20,329 bases of DNA from an uncultured Eubacteriales bacterium (GTDB taxonomy: Bacteria > Bacillota > Clostridia > Oscillospirales > CAG-272), in the NCBI GenBank assembly GCA_934365155.1, contig CAKRMZ010000030.1, forward strand, positions 1 to 20,329, written 5' to 3'. Shown piece after piece: positions 1-8,112 of the stretch. A model generated the notes under the pieces. The model was not told the origin of the DNA. It saw only the letters and a program-made list of their open reading frames with translations, and ran no database searches. Each line of letters begins with the position of its first letter. Positions within the stretch are counted from its first letter, which is position 1. The position numbers and the translations under genes are program-made.

Positions 1-127
1 TAATAATAGTCAGTAGAAAATATATTTAATATCTCTATCATACAACAATTCTTTGCAAAATTCAATCATTTTACACATAAATAATACAAGATAAGTATTA
101 TGGTTTCGCACTGTTTGGAAAAGAAAC

Positions 128-156
128 TTGACAATAATATGGGGAATGATTATAAT
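128..156 (+). promoter_or_regulatory. Perfect consensus sigma-A promoter
   Basis: TTGACA at 128-133 and TATAAT at 151-156 are separated by exactly 17 nt. Transcription would start near 163. The next protein start (rpe) is about 360 nt further on, so the promoter drives either a long leader or a non-coding RNA. Confidence 0.75.
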
Positions 157-217
157 AAGTCGTGAACAAGACAATGTTTTTTGGGAATTAACCGTTCCGT
201 TTCTGCAAAATAAAAGA

Positions 218-245
218 CAGCTTCTTCGATTCGTCGAAGAAGCTG
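218..245. other. Perfect 12-bp hairpin with TTCG loop
   Basis: CAGCTTCTTCGA (218-229) pairs perfectly with 234-245 around the loop TTCG. On the plus strand no U-tract follows. On the minus strand the hairpin is followed by TCTTTTATTTTG, so it would work better as a minus-strand terminator. It begins about 55 nt after the predicted start of the promoter at 128-156, so it could also be the stable 5' domain of a small RNA. Confidence 0.6.
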
Positions 246-520
246 AATTCTAAATTACCGCCTGTATTTTTGTGTTGTTAGGTCCGGTCTTTTTGCTTTC
301 CCGAAAACAAGGCGGCAATGAGTTGTCGGCAGTTACGGAAAATGCCTTATACTTCATTTTATGAGTTTCGTTTTTTGCTGACACTCGCCTGATGTTGTTT
401 GCAGAAAACAAACTTTTGCATCTCTGACTTGGAAGCAGATGTTTTCTTTTATCAGAATTTTATTATCTGTACAATATTAATGAATTCATCATTTTTACAA
501 TATTTTAAAGGAGCAAATTC

Positions 521-1222
521 ATGATTAAGATATCCCCATCCATTCTTGCCAGTGATTTTTCAATGTTAGGAGAAGAAATCAAAAGGATTGAGCTCGGCGG
601 CGCCGAATATGTTCATATTGATGTTATGGACGGACAGTTTGTGCCGAACATCAGTGTCGGTCCGTGCATTGTAGAATCCATTCGCAAACATTCAAATATG
701 GTTTTCGATACGCATTTGATGATTGTAAATCCGCAAAAATACATTGGCGATTTTGCAAAAGCGGGAGCGGATATTATTACGATCCACTATGAAAGTTGTG
801 ACGATCAGATTTCTGTGTTAAAAGAAATTCGTGCCTTGGGCAAAAAAGCAGGTATTTCCATTAAGCCTGCCACCCCTGCCTTTGTTTTGGAGCCTTTATT
901 GGAATATGTTGATCTGATATTGGTAATGACTGTAGAGCCCGGATTCGGAGGACAATCTTTTATTCCGGAGACGATGTCGAGCCTGCGAAGTGTATATTCT
1001 ATGGTAAAAGCCAAAGGCCTGGATATCGATATCGAGGTTGACGGTGGAATCAATGCTTCTAATGCAGCGATTGCCGCAGAAAACGGAGCCAATGTGTTTG
1101 TAGCGGGCTCAGCCGTGTTCAAACATCCGGATGTAGCATCTGCCATTGCTGAAATCAGAGCAAGTGCCAGCGCTGCAGAACAAGAGCGCCTTCAAAAAGA
1201 AGCAAGCGAGTCGGAAGCGTAA
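521..1222 (+). CDS. rpe: Ribulose-phosphate 3-epimerase
   Basis: This enzyme interconverts D-ribulose 5-phosphate and D-xylulose 5-phosphate in the cytoplasmic pentose phosphate pathway. The 233-residue (beta/alpha)8 protein begins with the family signature KISPSILASDF. It shows the metal and catalytic residues H32 and D34 (VHIDVMDG), H65 (DTHLMI) and D174 (EVDGGI), and the phosphate-binding loops PGFGGQ (140-145) and AGSAVF near 194-199. The ATG at 521 follows AGGAG with 7-nt spacing. The C-terminus runs about 15 residues beyond the usual family end as a charged, Ala/Glu-rich tail that probably has no catalytic role. The gene is followed by its own terminator, so it appears to be the last or only gene of its transcript. 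The long gene-free region upstream may carry its promoter. Identification is secure. Confidence 0.96.
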   Translation: MIKISPSILASDFSMLGEEIKRIELGGAEYVHIDVMDGQFVPNISVGPCIVESIRKHSNMVFDTHLMIVNPQKYIGDFAKAGADIITIHYESCDDQISVLKEIRALGKKAGISIKPATPAFVLEPLLEYVDLILVMTVEPGFGGQSFIPETMSSLRSVYSMVKAKGLDIDIEVDGGINASNAAIAAENGANVFVAGSAVFKHPDVASAIAEIRASASAAEQERLQKEASESEA

Positions 1223-1258
1223 TATATAATATATTTTTGCGGTCATACCGAATTACGG

Positions 1259-1295
1259 TGTCGGCAACGGAATCCTTTCGTTGCCGGCATTTTTT
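1259..1295 (+). terminator. Rho-independent terminator of rpe
   Basis: An 11-bp stem (1259-1269 with 1279-1289, one G-T wobble) closes a 9-nt loop and is followed by TTTTTT at 1290-1295. It separates rpe from the SleC-like genes. Confidence 0.9.
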
Positions 1296-1359
1296 GTGTC
1301 AAAAGCAGCCACTTTTCATATGTTGATATAGAATCCTGTGAAAAACAGAAAGGAGCTTT

Positions 1360-2097
1360 ATGTCACGCAGCGGTTTTGCTTTTGAAGAAAGTAAAAAGTC
1401 AAATTCAAGCAAGAAAAAGGATGAAAATTTACATACAGTATCAAAGGAGTTTACTGAAGCGAATATTGATGGCAGAGCGGAGCATGAAAAAGCACGGAAG
1501 TTTAAAAACAATGATGAAGAATCCGCAGGGCTTGAAAAGATGACCATTCAAAATGCCGTCCCTGTAAAAATTGAACATAAAGAACCGCCGAAGTCGGTTG
1601 TTTCTGAAAATACGGTAATGAAAGATTTCCCGGAGTCGGATTTGAAAAACGAAATGCATAGAAATACTGTGGCGGAACCGGTGTCGGAGGAAACGCCGAC
1701 CGGGTATATTAAAGTGGTTGCATCTACCGGAAATGAAGCGTTCCCGATTTCGGGCGCAACGGTTCGAATCTATCAAAAAAACGAATCGCAAATAATGGAA
1801 CTGATTTCCGTAATGCAAACAGACCGCGGCGGTTCGACCGTATCACTTCCGTTAAAAACCGAAAACGAAATTAATTCTCTCAGCCCGAATCCTCCGATTA
1901 TTCCGTTTTCACTTTTTGATATCAGTGTAAATGCAGAGGGGTTTTATAACCTGTATTATTCGAATGTAATGGTATTTGAAAATCAATTAACATTGCAAAA
2001 TGCTAACTTGATACCGCTTTCCTTTGAAGATAGTGTGTCGCCGCATCCCAATAACCGGGACATTATTTTCGAAGGGGAAGCGGGAATGAATTTGTAA
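1360..2097 (+). CDS. SleC-type N-terminal domain protein (carboxypeptidase-regulatory-like)
   Basis: This 245-residue protein has two parts. Residues 1-112 are highly charged, rich in Lys, Glu, Ser and Asn, and look disordered. Residues 114-220 form a beta-sandwich of the carboxypeptidase-regulatory-like type (GYIKVVAS, ISGATVRIYQ, TDRGGST, FDISVNAEGFY, NLIPL). From memory of the family, this second part matches the N-terminal region of clostridial spore-cortex-lytic SleC-like proteins (ending in the typical 'QN.NLIPL'). In those proteins it precedes the SpoIID-like and peptidoglycan-binding domains on the same chain. Here those domains are encoded by the next gene, 14 nt downstream. There is no signal peptide. 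The ATG at 1360 follows AAAGGAG with 5-nt spacing. It is inferred to be a spore-associated structural or targeting partner of the downstream lytic enzyme. Function is not proven. Confidence 0.65.
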   Translation: MSRSGFAFEESKKSNSSKKKDENLHTVSKEFTEANIDGRAEHEKARKFKNNDEESAGLEKMTIQNAVPVKIEHKEPPKSVVSENTVMKDFPESDLKNEMHRNTVAEPVSEETPTGYIKVVASTGNEAFPISGATVRIYQKNESQIMELISVMQTDRGGSTVSLPLKTENEINSLSPNPPIIPFSLFDISVNAEGFYNLYYSNVMVFENQLTLQNANLIPLSFEDSVSPHPNNRDIIFEGEAGMNL

Positions 2098-2111
2098 GGA
2101 GAGATGCGACA

Positions 2112-3485
2112 ATGGCAGCAGTTCCTTATATACCGAGCACAATTACGGTCCATATCGGACGTCCGGAAAGCTCCGGTGAAAATGTGACAGTTACTTTCCC
2201 GGAGTACATCAAAAACGTTGCATCCAGCGAGATATATCCGACGTGGCCGTATGAAGCGATTTTGGCGAATATATATGCGCAGATTTCCTATGCTTTGAAT
2301 CGTATTTATACAGAGTATTACCGGAGTCAGGGGTATGATTTTGATATTACGAATTCAACAGCATTGGATCAATCTTTTATTCCGGGCAGAAACACATTTG
2401 AAACAATTAATCAGATTGTCGATGAAGTTTTTAACGACTATGTGAAGCGAATCGGCAATGTAGAACCCTTAGCTACCAAGTATTGTAACGGTACAACCAC
2501 TGTTTGCGACGGACTGACGCAATGGGGCACTGTGGATCTTGCCAACCAAGGATATACGGCTTTGGAAATTTTGAAATATTATTATGGTGATGATATTGAA
2601 ATAGTCGAGGATGCTCCCATTGAAGATATCGGGGAGTCTTATCCGAACGTTTTGCTTTCCTTGGGAATCAGCAGCAATTATGGGCGATATATCCAAGTCC
2701 GTTTAAATCGGATATCCGTTAACTATCCTTCAATTCCGAAAATCACCTATCCGGACGGAGTATTCGGCATCGAGACCGAAAACGCCGTGAAAGCATTCCA
2801 GCATGAGTTTTCTTTAGTGGAGGACGGAATTGTAGGTAAGGCGACATGGTATCGCATTTTATATATTTATAATGCCGTGAAAAAAGTATCGGAACTGATT
2901 TCCGAGGGAATTCAATATGAAGATGTGGAGCTTCAGTTCCGGGAGAATCTAAAGCTCGGCGATACCGGTGAAGATGTCCGGTCCATGAAAGTGATTTTAT
3001 CGTTGATCGGCGAATATGTGGAAACCGTTCGTCCGGTACCGATCAATGAAGTGTTCGATGAGCTTACACAGGCGGCAGTCGAAGATTTTCAGCGTACATA
3101 CGGACTTGAGATCGACGGTATTGTGGATGTAGTAACCTGGGACAATATGATAGACGTCTATATCGGCATTATAGAGACCATTTCTCCGGAACAGTTTGAG
3201 GATGTTGCTCCTTTCCCGGGAGTGGTACTTAAAATAGGCTCCGAGGGGGATAATGTTCGGCAACTTCAGACATATTTGGATGTGTTGGCAAATGCCTATT
3301 CCGAAATTCAGCCGGTTGAGATTAACGGCATATATGATGAGGCAACACGTCAATCCGTAATATCTGCACAAAATTTCTTCGGTATTACGCCGACCGGCTT
3401 TGTCGGACCTTTAACCTGGACGGAAATTGCAAGAGAATATGCGACGATTGTTACCGGAGAGCTTCGCTCTCTCGGACAATTCTGA
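2112..3485 (+). CDS. SleC-like spore cortex-lytic protein: SpoIID-like domain plus three peptidoglycan-binding repeats
   Basis: This 457-residue protein probably cleaves spore cortex peptidoglycan. Residues 23-167 resemble the SpoIID/LytB lytic transglycosylase domain. They include EYIKNVASSEIYP, whose E40 aligns with the catalytic Glu of the SpoIID 'GEMP' motif, then AILANIYAQISYAL, and finally CDGLTQWGT...GYTALEILKYYYG (132-159), equivalent to the SpoIID C-terminal motif. Three PG_binding_1 repeats follow at about 185-250, 279-346 and 371-437, each with a 'DG(I/V)xGxxTxxAVxxFQ'-like core. No signal peptide is seen, as in spore-localised SleC. The ATG at 2112 follows AAGGAGAG. The gene is inferred to be co-transcribed with its neighbours on both sides. 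In known clostridial SleC the N-terminal domain is on the same chain; here it is a separate gene. No Csp germination protease gene lies in the window. Confidence 0.75.
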   Translation: MAAVPYIPSTITVHIGRPESSGENVTVTFPEYIKNVASSEIYPTWPYEAILANIYAQISYALNRIYTEYYRSQGYDFDITNSTALDQSFIPGRNTFETINQIVDEVFNDYVKRIGNVEPLATKYCNGTTTVCDGLTQWGTVDLANQGYTALEILKYYYGDDIEIVEDAPIEDIGESYPNVLLSLGISSNYGRYIQVRLNRISVNYPSIPKITYPDGVFGIETENAVKAFQHEFSLVEDGIVGKATWYRILYIYNAVKKVSELISEGIQYEDVELQFRENLKLGDTGEDVRSMKVILSLIGEYVETVRPVPINEVFDELTQAAVEDFQRTYGLEIDGIVDVVTWDNMIDVYIGIIETISPEQFEDVAPFPGVVLKIGSEGDNVRQLQTYLDVLANAYSEIQPVEINGIYDEATRQSVISAQNFFGITPTGFVGPLTWTEIAREYATIVTGELRSLGQF

Positions 3486-3498
3486 AGGGAGAGGGAAT

Positions 3499-4038
3499 AT
3501 GAGTAATAAAATCAGTATGTATGATACGGCCGCAATGACTCGTGAGATTCAACAGTATTTGCGAATTCTTTCTTTGTACGAGGGAATTGAACCGATGGTG
3601 GCTCCGGACGGAATATACGGTGCAGAGACCGCACAGGCAGTTCGGGATTTTCAGAGTAAAAACGGCCTTTGTCCTACGGGAAATACCGATCTTGAAACCT
3701 TTAATATGCTTTATAACAAGGCAAGCAAATATACGGATTTTGCACAAAATCCGGGTGTGATCATACCGCTGCCGTGTGCGGACTATAAAACCTTTGCCGG
3801 TGAAACAGGCGATTTTATTTATATTATTCAGATTATTTTGAATGCCCTGACCATTGATTATGATTTTCCCGTTTCAATCAAAATTAACGGAATTTATGAC
3901 AGTGAGACCCAAAGCGCAATTCGGCATTTTCAAAAGCTTCACGGCTTGCCGGAAACCGGAATGGTGGACCGTGACACTTGGGAAAATTTAAGCAATGAAT
4001 ATAATTATTATCAGGCCTTTAGAAATCCAAATCAGTGA
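3499..4038 (+). CDS. Protein with two peptidoglycan-binding repeats
   Basis: This 179-residue protein consists almost entirely of two PG_binding_1 domains, at about 12-72 (MVAPDGIYGAETAQAVRDFQ) and 104-165 (KINGIYDSETQSAIRHFQ...TGMVDRDTWENL). It has no catalytic domain, no signal peptide and no membrane segment. The ATG at 3499 follows AGGGAGAGGG; a start farther upstream in the same frame would overlap the preceding gene and lacks a binding site. It starts 13 nt after that gene and is surely in the same operon. It probably acts as a cortex- or wall-binding accessory to the SleC-like enzyme. It may have arisen by duplication of the repeats of the gene before it. No clear terminator is visible after it. 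Confidence 0.75.
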   Translation: MSNKISMYDTAAMTREIQQYLRILSLYEGIEPMVAPDGIYGAETAQAVRDFQSKNGLCPTGNTDLETFNMLYNKASKYTDFAQNPGVIIPLPCADYKTFAGETGDFIYIIQIILNALTIDYDFPVSIKINGIYDSETQSAIRHFQKLHGLPETGMVDRDTWENLSNEYNYYQAFRNPNQ

Positions 4039-4083
4039 GGTTTTAAAAAATATTTTAAGTTACTATTTATTTTTTCGATATAA

Positions 4084-4094
4084 TATGATATAAT
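4084..4094 (+). promoter_or_regulatory. Extended -10 promoter of typA
   Basis: TATGATATAAT matches the Gram-positive extended -10 form TRTGNTATAAT exactly. A second TATAAT overlaps upstream at 4079-4084. No good -35 is seen. Transcription would begin near 4101, about 40 nt before typA. Confidence 0.65.
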
Positions 4095-4142
4095 AACTCG
4101 TTAAAGTTAAAAGAAAGTATAAAATAAAGGGGATAGAAATCT

Positions 4143-5963
4143 GTGATTCGCCAAGATTTAAGAAATATTGCTATTATAGCGCATGTAGATCACGGTAAGA
4201 CAACACTCGTCGATGAAATGCTGAAACAGGGAGGCGTTTATCGCGAAAACCAAGTAACGGAAGAGCGCGTTATGGACAGTAACTCCTTGGAGAGAGAACG
4301 GGGAATTACGATCTTAGCTAAAAATACAGCGGTGCACTATGACGGTGTGAAAATTAATATTATCGATACCCCCGGCCATGCGGATTTCGGCGGAGAAGTC
4401 GAACGCATTCTGAAAATGGTAGACGGTGTTTTGCTGCTGGTGGATGCGGCGGAAGGCCCCATGCCGCAAACGAGATTTGTGCTTCAACGCGCATTGGAAC
4501 TTCGCCACAAGGTAATTATTGTAATCAATAAAATTGACCGCCCGGATGCCAGACTGGATGAAGTGGTGGACGAAGTGCTGGAACTGTTTTTGGAATTGGA
4601 TGCAACAGACGAACAATTGGATTCGCCGGTTGTTTTCTGTTCCGGCAGAGCGGGCACCGCTTCTTTGAATCCGCATGAACAGGGAAGCGATCTTAAAGTT
4701 CTGTTTGAGAAAATATTGGAATATATTCCCGCTCCCGAGGGAGATGAGAGCGGAGAATTGCAGCTTTTGGTTTCTTCCATTGATTATAATGATTATGTCG
4801 GCCGAATCGGTATCGGAAAGATTGAGCGGGGCGAGATTCATGTCGGACAGGAAGTCATGATCTCAAACTATCATCATCCGGAACAGGCGCCGCGAAAGGT
4901 TAAAATTGTAAAGCTGTTTCAGATTGACGGCTTGAAGCGAATCGCGGTGGATACGGCAAAAATGGGTGATATTGTATGCTTCTCCGGTGCGGAAAACATT
5001 AATATCGGAGACACGGTTACTTCTCTTGAATGTGTGGAACCGGTTGAGTTTGTAAAGGTGAGTGAACCGACTCTTGAAATGATTTTCTCTGTCAATGACA
5101 GTCCTTTCGCAGGCAGAGAAGGAAAATTCGTTACCAGCCGGCAATTGCGTGAGCGTTTATTTAAAGAGCTTTTGCGCGATGTATCGCTTCGTGTTACCGA
5201 CGGGGATACAATGGATTCTTTCAAGGTGGCCGGACGGGGTGAGATGCATCTTTCCGTTCTGATTGAAACCATGCGCCGCGAAGGATATGAATTTTGCTGT
5301 TCCACTCCGAAAGTGTTGTATCAGGAAATCGACGGTAAAAAATGCGAACCGATGGAAAAATTGCTTATCGATGTTCCGGAAGAATATATGGGCAGTGTAA
5401 TGGAGACATTGGGCGCACGAAAAGGTGAGCTTTTAAACATGACCAATCATGGTTCACGGATGCGCTTGGAGTATAATATTCCGACAAGATGTTTGATCGG
5501 CTATCGCTCGGACTTTTTAACCAGCACGCGCGGCGAGGGAATTATGAATACTCTCTTTAACGGCTATGAACCCTTTAAGGGAGATGTGAACCGCCGCTTT
5601 ACCGGTTCTTTGGTCGCATCGGAGACCGGTGAGTCCACTTCTTACGGTATTTTCAATACTCAAGAACGCGGACAAATGTTTATCGGCGCACAGGTTCCGG
5701 TTTATGAGGGCATGATTGTCGGAATGAGCCCGAAACTTGGAGATATTGCGGTAAATGTATGCAAAAAGAAACATTTGACGGCAATTCGGTCCTCTGGAGC
5801 CGATGAGGCACTTCGCTTGGTAACTCCGGTCGTGATGAGCCTTGAGGAGGCCATTGAGTTCTTGGCAGAGGATGAACTGATGGAGGTAACTCCGAAAAAT
5901 ATTCGCTTACGGAAAACCATCCTGAATACGGCACAAAGACTGAAAGCACAAAGCAAAAAATAA
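4143..5963 (+). CDS. typA: Ribosome-associated GTPase TypA/BipA
   Basis: TypA/BipA is a translational GTPase that binds the 70S ribosome and supports 50S assembly and stress or cold growth. The 606 residues match the usual family length of about 610. G-domain motifs are AHVDHGKT (13-20), RGIT (53-56), DTPGH (75-79) and NKID (129-132). After it come the EF-G-like domains and the BipA-specific C-terminal region with GYRSDFLTSTRGEG and the basic segment KKKHLTAIRSSGADE. The start is a GTG at 4143, following AAGGGG with 10-nt spacing. It has its own extended -10 promoter and terminator, so it is probably a single-gene transcript. Identification is secure. Confidence 0.97.
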   Translation: MIRQDLRNIAIIAHVDHGKTTLVDEMLKQGGVYRENQVTEERVMDSNSLERERGITILAKNTAVHYDGVKINIIDTPGHADFGGEVERILKMVDGVLLLVDAAEGPMPQTRFVLQRALELRHKVIIVINKIDRPDARLDEVVDEVLELFLELDATDEQLDSPVVFCSGRAGTASLNPHEQGSDLKVLFEKILEYIPAPEGDESGELQLLVSSIDYNDYVGRIGIGKIERGEIHVGQEVMISNYHHPEQAPRKVKIVKLFQIDGLKRIAVDTAKMGDIVCFSGAENINIGDTVTSLECVEPVEFVKVSEPTLEMIFSVNDSPFAGREGKFVTSRQLRERLFKELLRDVSLRVTDGDTMDSFKVAGRGEMHLSVLIETMRREGYEFCCSTPKVLYQEIDGKKCEPMEKLLIDVPEEYMGSVMETLGARKGELLNMTNHGSRMRLEYNIPTRCLIGYRSDFLTSTRGEGIMNTLFNGYEPFKGDVNRRFTGSLVASETGESTSYGIFNTQERGQMFIGAQVPVYEGMIVGMSPKLGDIAVNVCKKKHLTAIRSSGADEALRLVTPVVMSLEEAIEFLAEDELMEVTPKNIRLRKTILNTAQRLKAQSKK

Positions 5964-5970
5964 TATATAA

Positions 5971-6006
5971 AAAAAGCAGAATTGTACGAATTCTGCTTTT
6001 TATTTT
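5971..6006 (+). terminator. Terminator of typA
   Basis: GCAGAATT (5976-5983) pairs with AATTCTGC (5989-5996) around a 5-nt loop. It is flanked by AAAAA and TTTTTATTTT. The symmetrical flanks could allow function in both directions. Confidence 0.88.
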
Positions 6007-6024
6007 GCCGATATAATGACGCTT

Positions 6025-6041
6025 CTTTAGGTTTACTTTAG
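6025..6041 (+). promoter_or_regulatory. Possible direct-repeat site for the OmpR-type regulator
   Basis: CTTTAG occurs at 6025-6030 and again at 6036-6041, an 11-bp period, about 75-90 nt upstream of the regulator's likely -10. OmpR-family regulators often bind direct repeats one helical turn apart. This is only suggestive. Confidence 0.2.
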
Positions 6042-6091
6042 CGTGAGAGGGTATTCTTATTTTGAGAATAAAAAATCGATCGATAATATTA

Positions 6092-6121
6092 TTGCTTTTT
6101 TGATCCGGTTTATTTTATAAT
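6092..6121 (+). promoter_or_regulatory. Likely promoter of the two-component operon
   Basis: TATAAT at 6116-6121 is preceded by the weak -35 TTGCTT at 6092-6097 with an 18-nt spacer. The ribosome binding site AGGAGG lies at 6136-6141. The weak -35 would fit an activated promoter. Confidence 0.4.
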
Positions 6122-6149
6122 ATTTTTAATAGTACAGGAGGCGTTGAAT

Positions 6150-6827
6150 ATGCGGTTGTTGGTTGCGGAAGACGATTTGGATTTGGCGGAAGCTTTGACG
6201 GTTTTCTTTGAAAAGAATCAGTTTACGGTTGATACGGTAAACGACGGGGTATCAGCATATGAATATGCGATGTCCTGTGATTATGATGCAATTATTTTGG
6301 ATGTAATGATGCCGAAAATGAATGGAATTGAGGCTTTGCAGAAATTGCGCGATTCCGGAATAAAGACACCGGTGATGATGCTTACGGCAAAGACGCAAAA
6401 AGATGATCGTATTACCGGATTTAATGCCGGGGCGGATGATTATCTACCTAAACCTTTCGAGCCGGACGAGCTGATATGTCGGGTGCGCGCGATGCTGCGC
6501 CGCAGCGGAGAATATAAGCCGTCTGTTCTCAGCTTTGGTGACCTGAGCCTTGACTCCGGAACGGGAATGCTACGGTGTGCAGAAAAGAGCGTGCGTTTGA
6601 GCGGACGGGAATTTCAGGTGATGGAACTGTTTATGCGTTCCCCGCAAATTGTTTTTTCCGCCGAGCGAATTATGGACCGAGTTTGGGGATGGAACAGCGA
6701 CGCGGAAATTAACGTCGTTTGGGTTCATATTTCAAATCTCCGCAAAAAAATGAAATCCATAGGTTCCGGTATTTCCATTTGTGCCAATCGCGGTTTAGGC
6801 TATGTGTTGGAGGCAAAAAATGATTGA
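6150..6827 (+). CDS. OmpR/PhoB-family response regulator
   Basis: This 225-residue DNA-binding regulator is phosphorylated by the kinase encoded next to it. The receiver domain (1-118) has the acidic pocket E7-D8-D9, the phospho-acceptor D51 (ILDVMMP), T79 and K101 (LPKPF). The C-terminal winged helix (about 126-222) includes LSGREFQVMELF, INVVWVHISNLRKK and the closing wing RGLGYVLE. The ATG at 6150 is chosen over the TTG two codons upstream because AGGAGG (6136-6141) lies 8 nt from the ATG but only 2 nt from the TTG. The kinase start overlaps its stop codon, so translation is probably coupled. The regulon cannot be read from the sequence. Confidence 0.92.
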   Translation: MRLLVAEDDLDLAEALTVFFEKNQFTVDTVNDGVSAYEYAMSCDYDAIILDVMMPKMNGIEALQKLRDSGIKTPVMMLTAKTQKDDRITGFNAGADDYLPKPFEPDELICRVRAMLRRSGEYKPSVLSFGDLSLDSGTGMLRCAEKSVRLSGREFQVMELFMRSPQIVFSAERIMDRVWGWNSDAEINVVWVHISNLRKKMKSIGSGISICANRGLGYVLEAKND

Positions 6828-8040
6828 GCGTCTGCGAAAGAGATTTATTCGCATTGCTATGTTAGCAATCAGCGCGGTTTTGATTTTGCTTTGTGTGATT
6901 GTAAATGTTGCGAACTACATTGCAGTGGATTCAGAATTAACGCAAGTATTAGAGATGATTTATGACAATCAGGGAAGCATTCCGCATCCGCAGCCGGGTG
7001 ATCCGCCCGGGAGAGGTTTTACAAAGGAGACCCCTTACTCAACCCGATATTTTGTACTGCGATATAACGATGCCGGTGATTTGATACGCGCGGATTTAGA
7101 GCATATTGTTTCGGTAACGGAGGAGGATACGACACAATATCTTCAAATCGCATTGAAGCATGGAGAAGGATTTGGATATACCTCCGGATACAAATATTAT
7201 GTGGTTTATAGCGGCGAAGATCGGTGGATGGCGATATTTTTAGACAGCTATCAAAAAATACACTCCATGGAGACCATTGCAGTGTTATCCCTCGTTGCGA
7301 CGGCTTTTTGCGTGATTGTGGTATATGTGATCGTGGTGTTGTTTTCGCGCCGTGCCATTTTGCCGGTTGTTGAAGCTTTGCGGCTGCAAAAACAGTTTAT
7401 CACCGATGCAAGTCATGAATTGAAAACACCGATTACTGTGATTTCAACAAGCCTTAAGGTTTTGGAAATGGAATCGGGAAAACAGAGATGGCTGGATAAA
7501 GCACAAACGCAAACGGAAAAGCTGAAGGATCTTGTGAATTCTTTGGTCACGCTTTCCCGAATGGATGAGGAAGATTCTCCGATGAAATTCAGTATATTTA
7601 ACATCAGTGATTGTGTTCTTGAGGTGACACAATCCTTTGAAGATTTTGCTTCGACAAACGGACATGACTTGCAAATTTCTGTTGAACCCGATATTCAGTA
7701 TAACGGTGACGAATATGCGATTCGGCAACTTATTTCAATTTTACTGGATAATGCGGTTAAATATGCTGTGCCGAATACGCCCATTGTATTTTCACTTCGA
7801 AAAAGCAAAAAAAATGTAGTAATTTCTGCAACGAACCAATGTGAAAATATAAAAACGGAGGATTTAGACAAACTGTTTGATCGCTTTTACCGTGCAGATC
7901 CTTCCAGAAATCTCGGGGCAAAGGGCTTTGGAATCGGACTTTCCATTGCGCGCAGCATTGTAAACGGACACAATGGGACTATATGTGCAAAAAGCAGTGA
8001 TGACGGACATACAATTGAATTCACGGCCGAATTAAAATGA
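6820..8040 (+). CDS. Membrane sensor histidine kinase
   Basis: This 406-residue kinase partners the upstream regulator. Two membrane segments, at about 9-31 and 152-175, flank an extracytoplasmic sensor region of about 120 residues that resembles no ligand-binding fold I know. It has a Pro/Gly-rich stretch (PHPQPGDPPGRG). The dimerisation/phospho-acceptor helix has H199 (DASHELKTPI). The ATPase domain shows the N box (LLDNAVKYA, N311), the F box (LFDRFYR, 352-358) and the G box GFGIGLSIA (369-377). The ATG at 6820 follows GGAGG (6809-6813) with 6-nt spacing and overlaps the regulator's end by 8 nt. No transporter or obvious target gene sits beside the pair, so the signal is unknown. Confidence 0.92.
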   Translation: MIERLRKRFIRIAMLAISAVLILLCVIVNVANYIAVDSELTQVLEMIYDNQGSIPHPQPGDPPGRGFTKETPYSTRYFVLRYNDAGDLIRADLEHIVSVTEEDTTQYLQIALKHGEGFGYTSGYKYYVVYSGEDRWMAIFLDSYQKIHSMETIAVLSLVATAFCVIVVYVIVVLFSRRAILPVVEALRLQKQFITDASHELKTPITVISTSLKVLEMESGKQRWLDKAQTQTEKLKDLVNSLVTLSRMDEEDSPMKFSIFNISDCVLEVTQSFEDFASTNGHDLQISVEPDIQYNGDEYAIRQLISILLDNAVKYAVPNTPIVFSLRKSKKNVVISATNQCENIKTEDLDKLFDRFYRADPSRNLGAKGFGIGLSIARSIVNGHNGTICAKSSDDGHTIEFTAELK

Positions 8041-8051
8041 TCGACCGTAAT

Positions 8052-8085
8052 AAAAAAAGGTGCAACTATATGTTGCACCTTTTTT
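8052..8085. terminator. Bidirectional terminator between convergent genes
   Basis: GGTGCAAC (8059-8066) pairs with GTTGCACC (8072-8079) around a 5-nt loop. A-runs precede and T-runs follow, so it can end both the kinase transcript (+) and the gpsA-trmH transcript (-). Confidence 0.9.
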
Positions 8086-8112
8086 GTCGCTTTTTTTACA
8101 TTGATTTTAAAG

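Larger units (their letters stand above)
1..520. other. Gene-free leader region upstream of rpe
   Basis: No open reading frame with a plausible ribosome binding site is visible on either strand. The region contains a consensus promoter (128-156), a perfect hairpin (218-245), and a long-range complementary pair CCGCCT (258-263) with AGGCGG (311-316). A weaker hairpin, CATCT/AGATG at about 420-440, is followed by a T-rich run. The last 10 bases hold the rpe ribosome binding site. I do not recognise a known riboswitch or structural RNA here. It may be a long 5' leader for rpe, a separate small RNA, or leftover spacer. Confidence 0.5.

Noticed and set aside
275..300. Possible SRP (4.5S) RNA because of GGTCCGG near 280-286
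   Set aside because: The following GAAGG-AGCAGCC part of the SRP apical loop is missing and the flanks do not pair as required.
1297..1340. Sporulation-type promoter before the SleC-like operon (CATATGTTGATATAG region)
   Set aside because: CATA and TAGAAT elements can be fitted to several sigma factors, but no version has a convincing -35 at the right distance.
1360..3485. Frameshifted single sleC-like gene
   Set aside because: Both genes have complete ends and their own ribosome binding sites with normal spacing, and the first has an extra N-terminal tail. Separate genes are the simpler reading.
4314..5956. Several long antisense frames inside typA (85-175 codons)
   Set aside because: They are shadows of a highly conserved gene; none has a ribosome binding site, promoter or recognisable protein motif.
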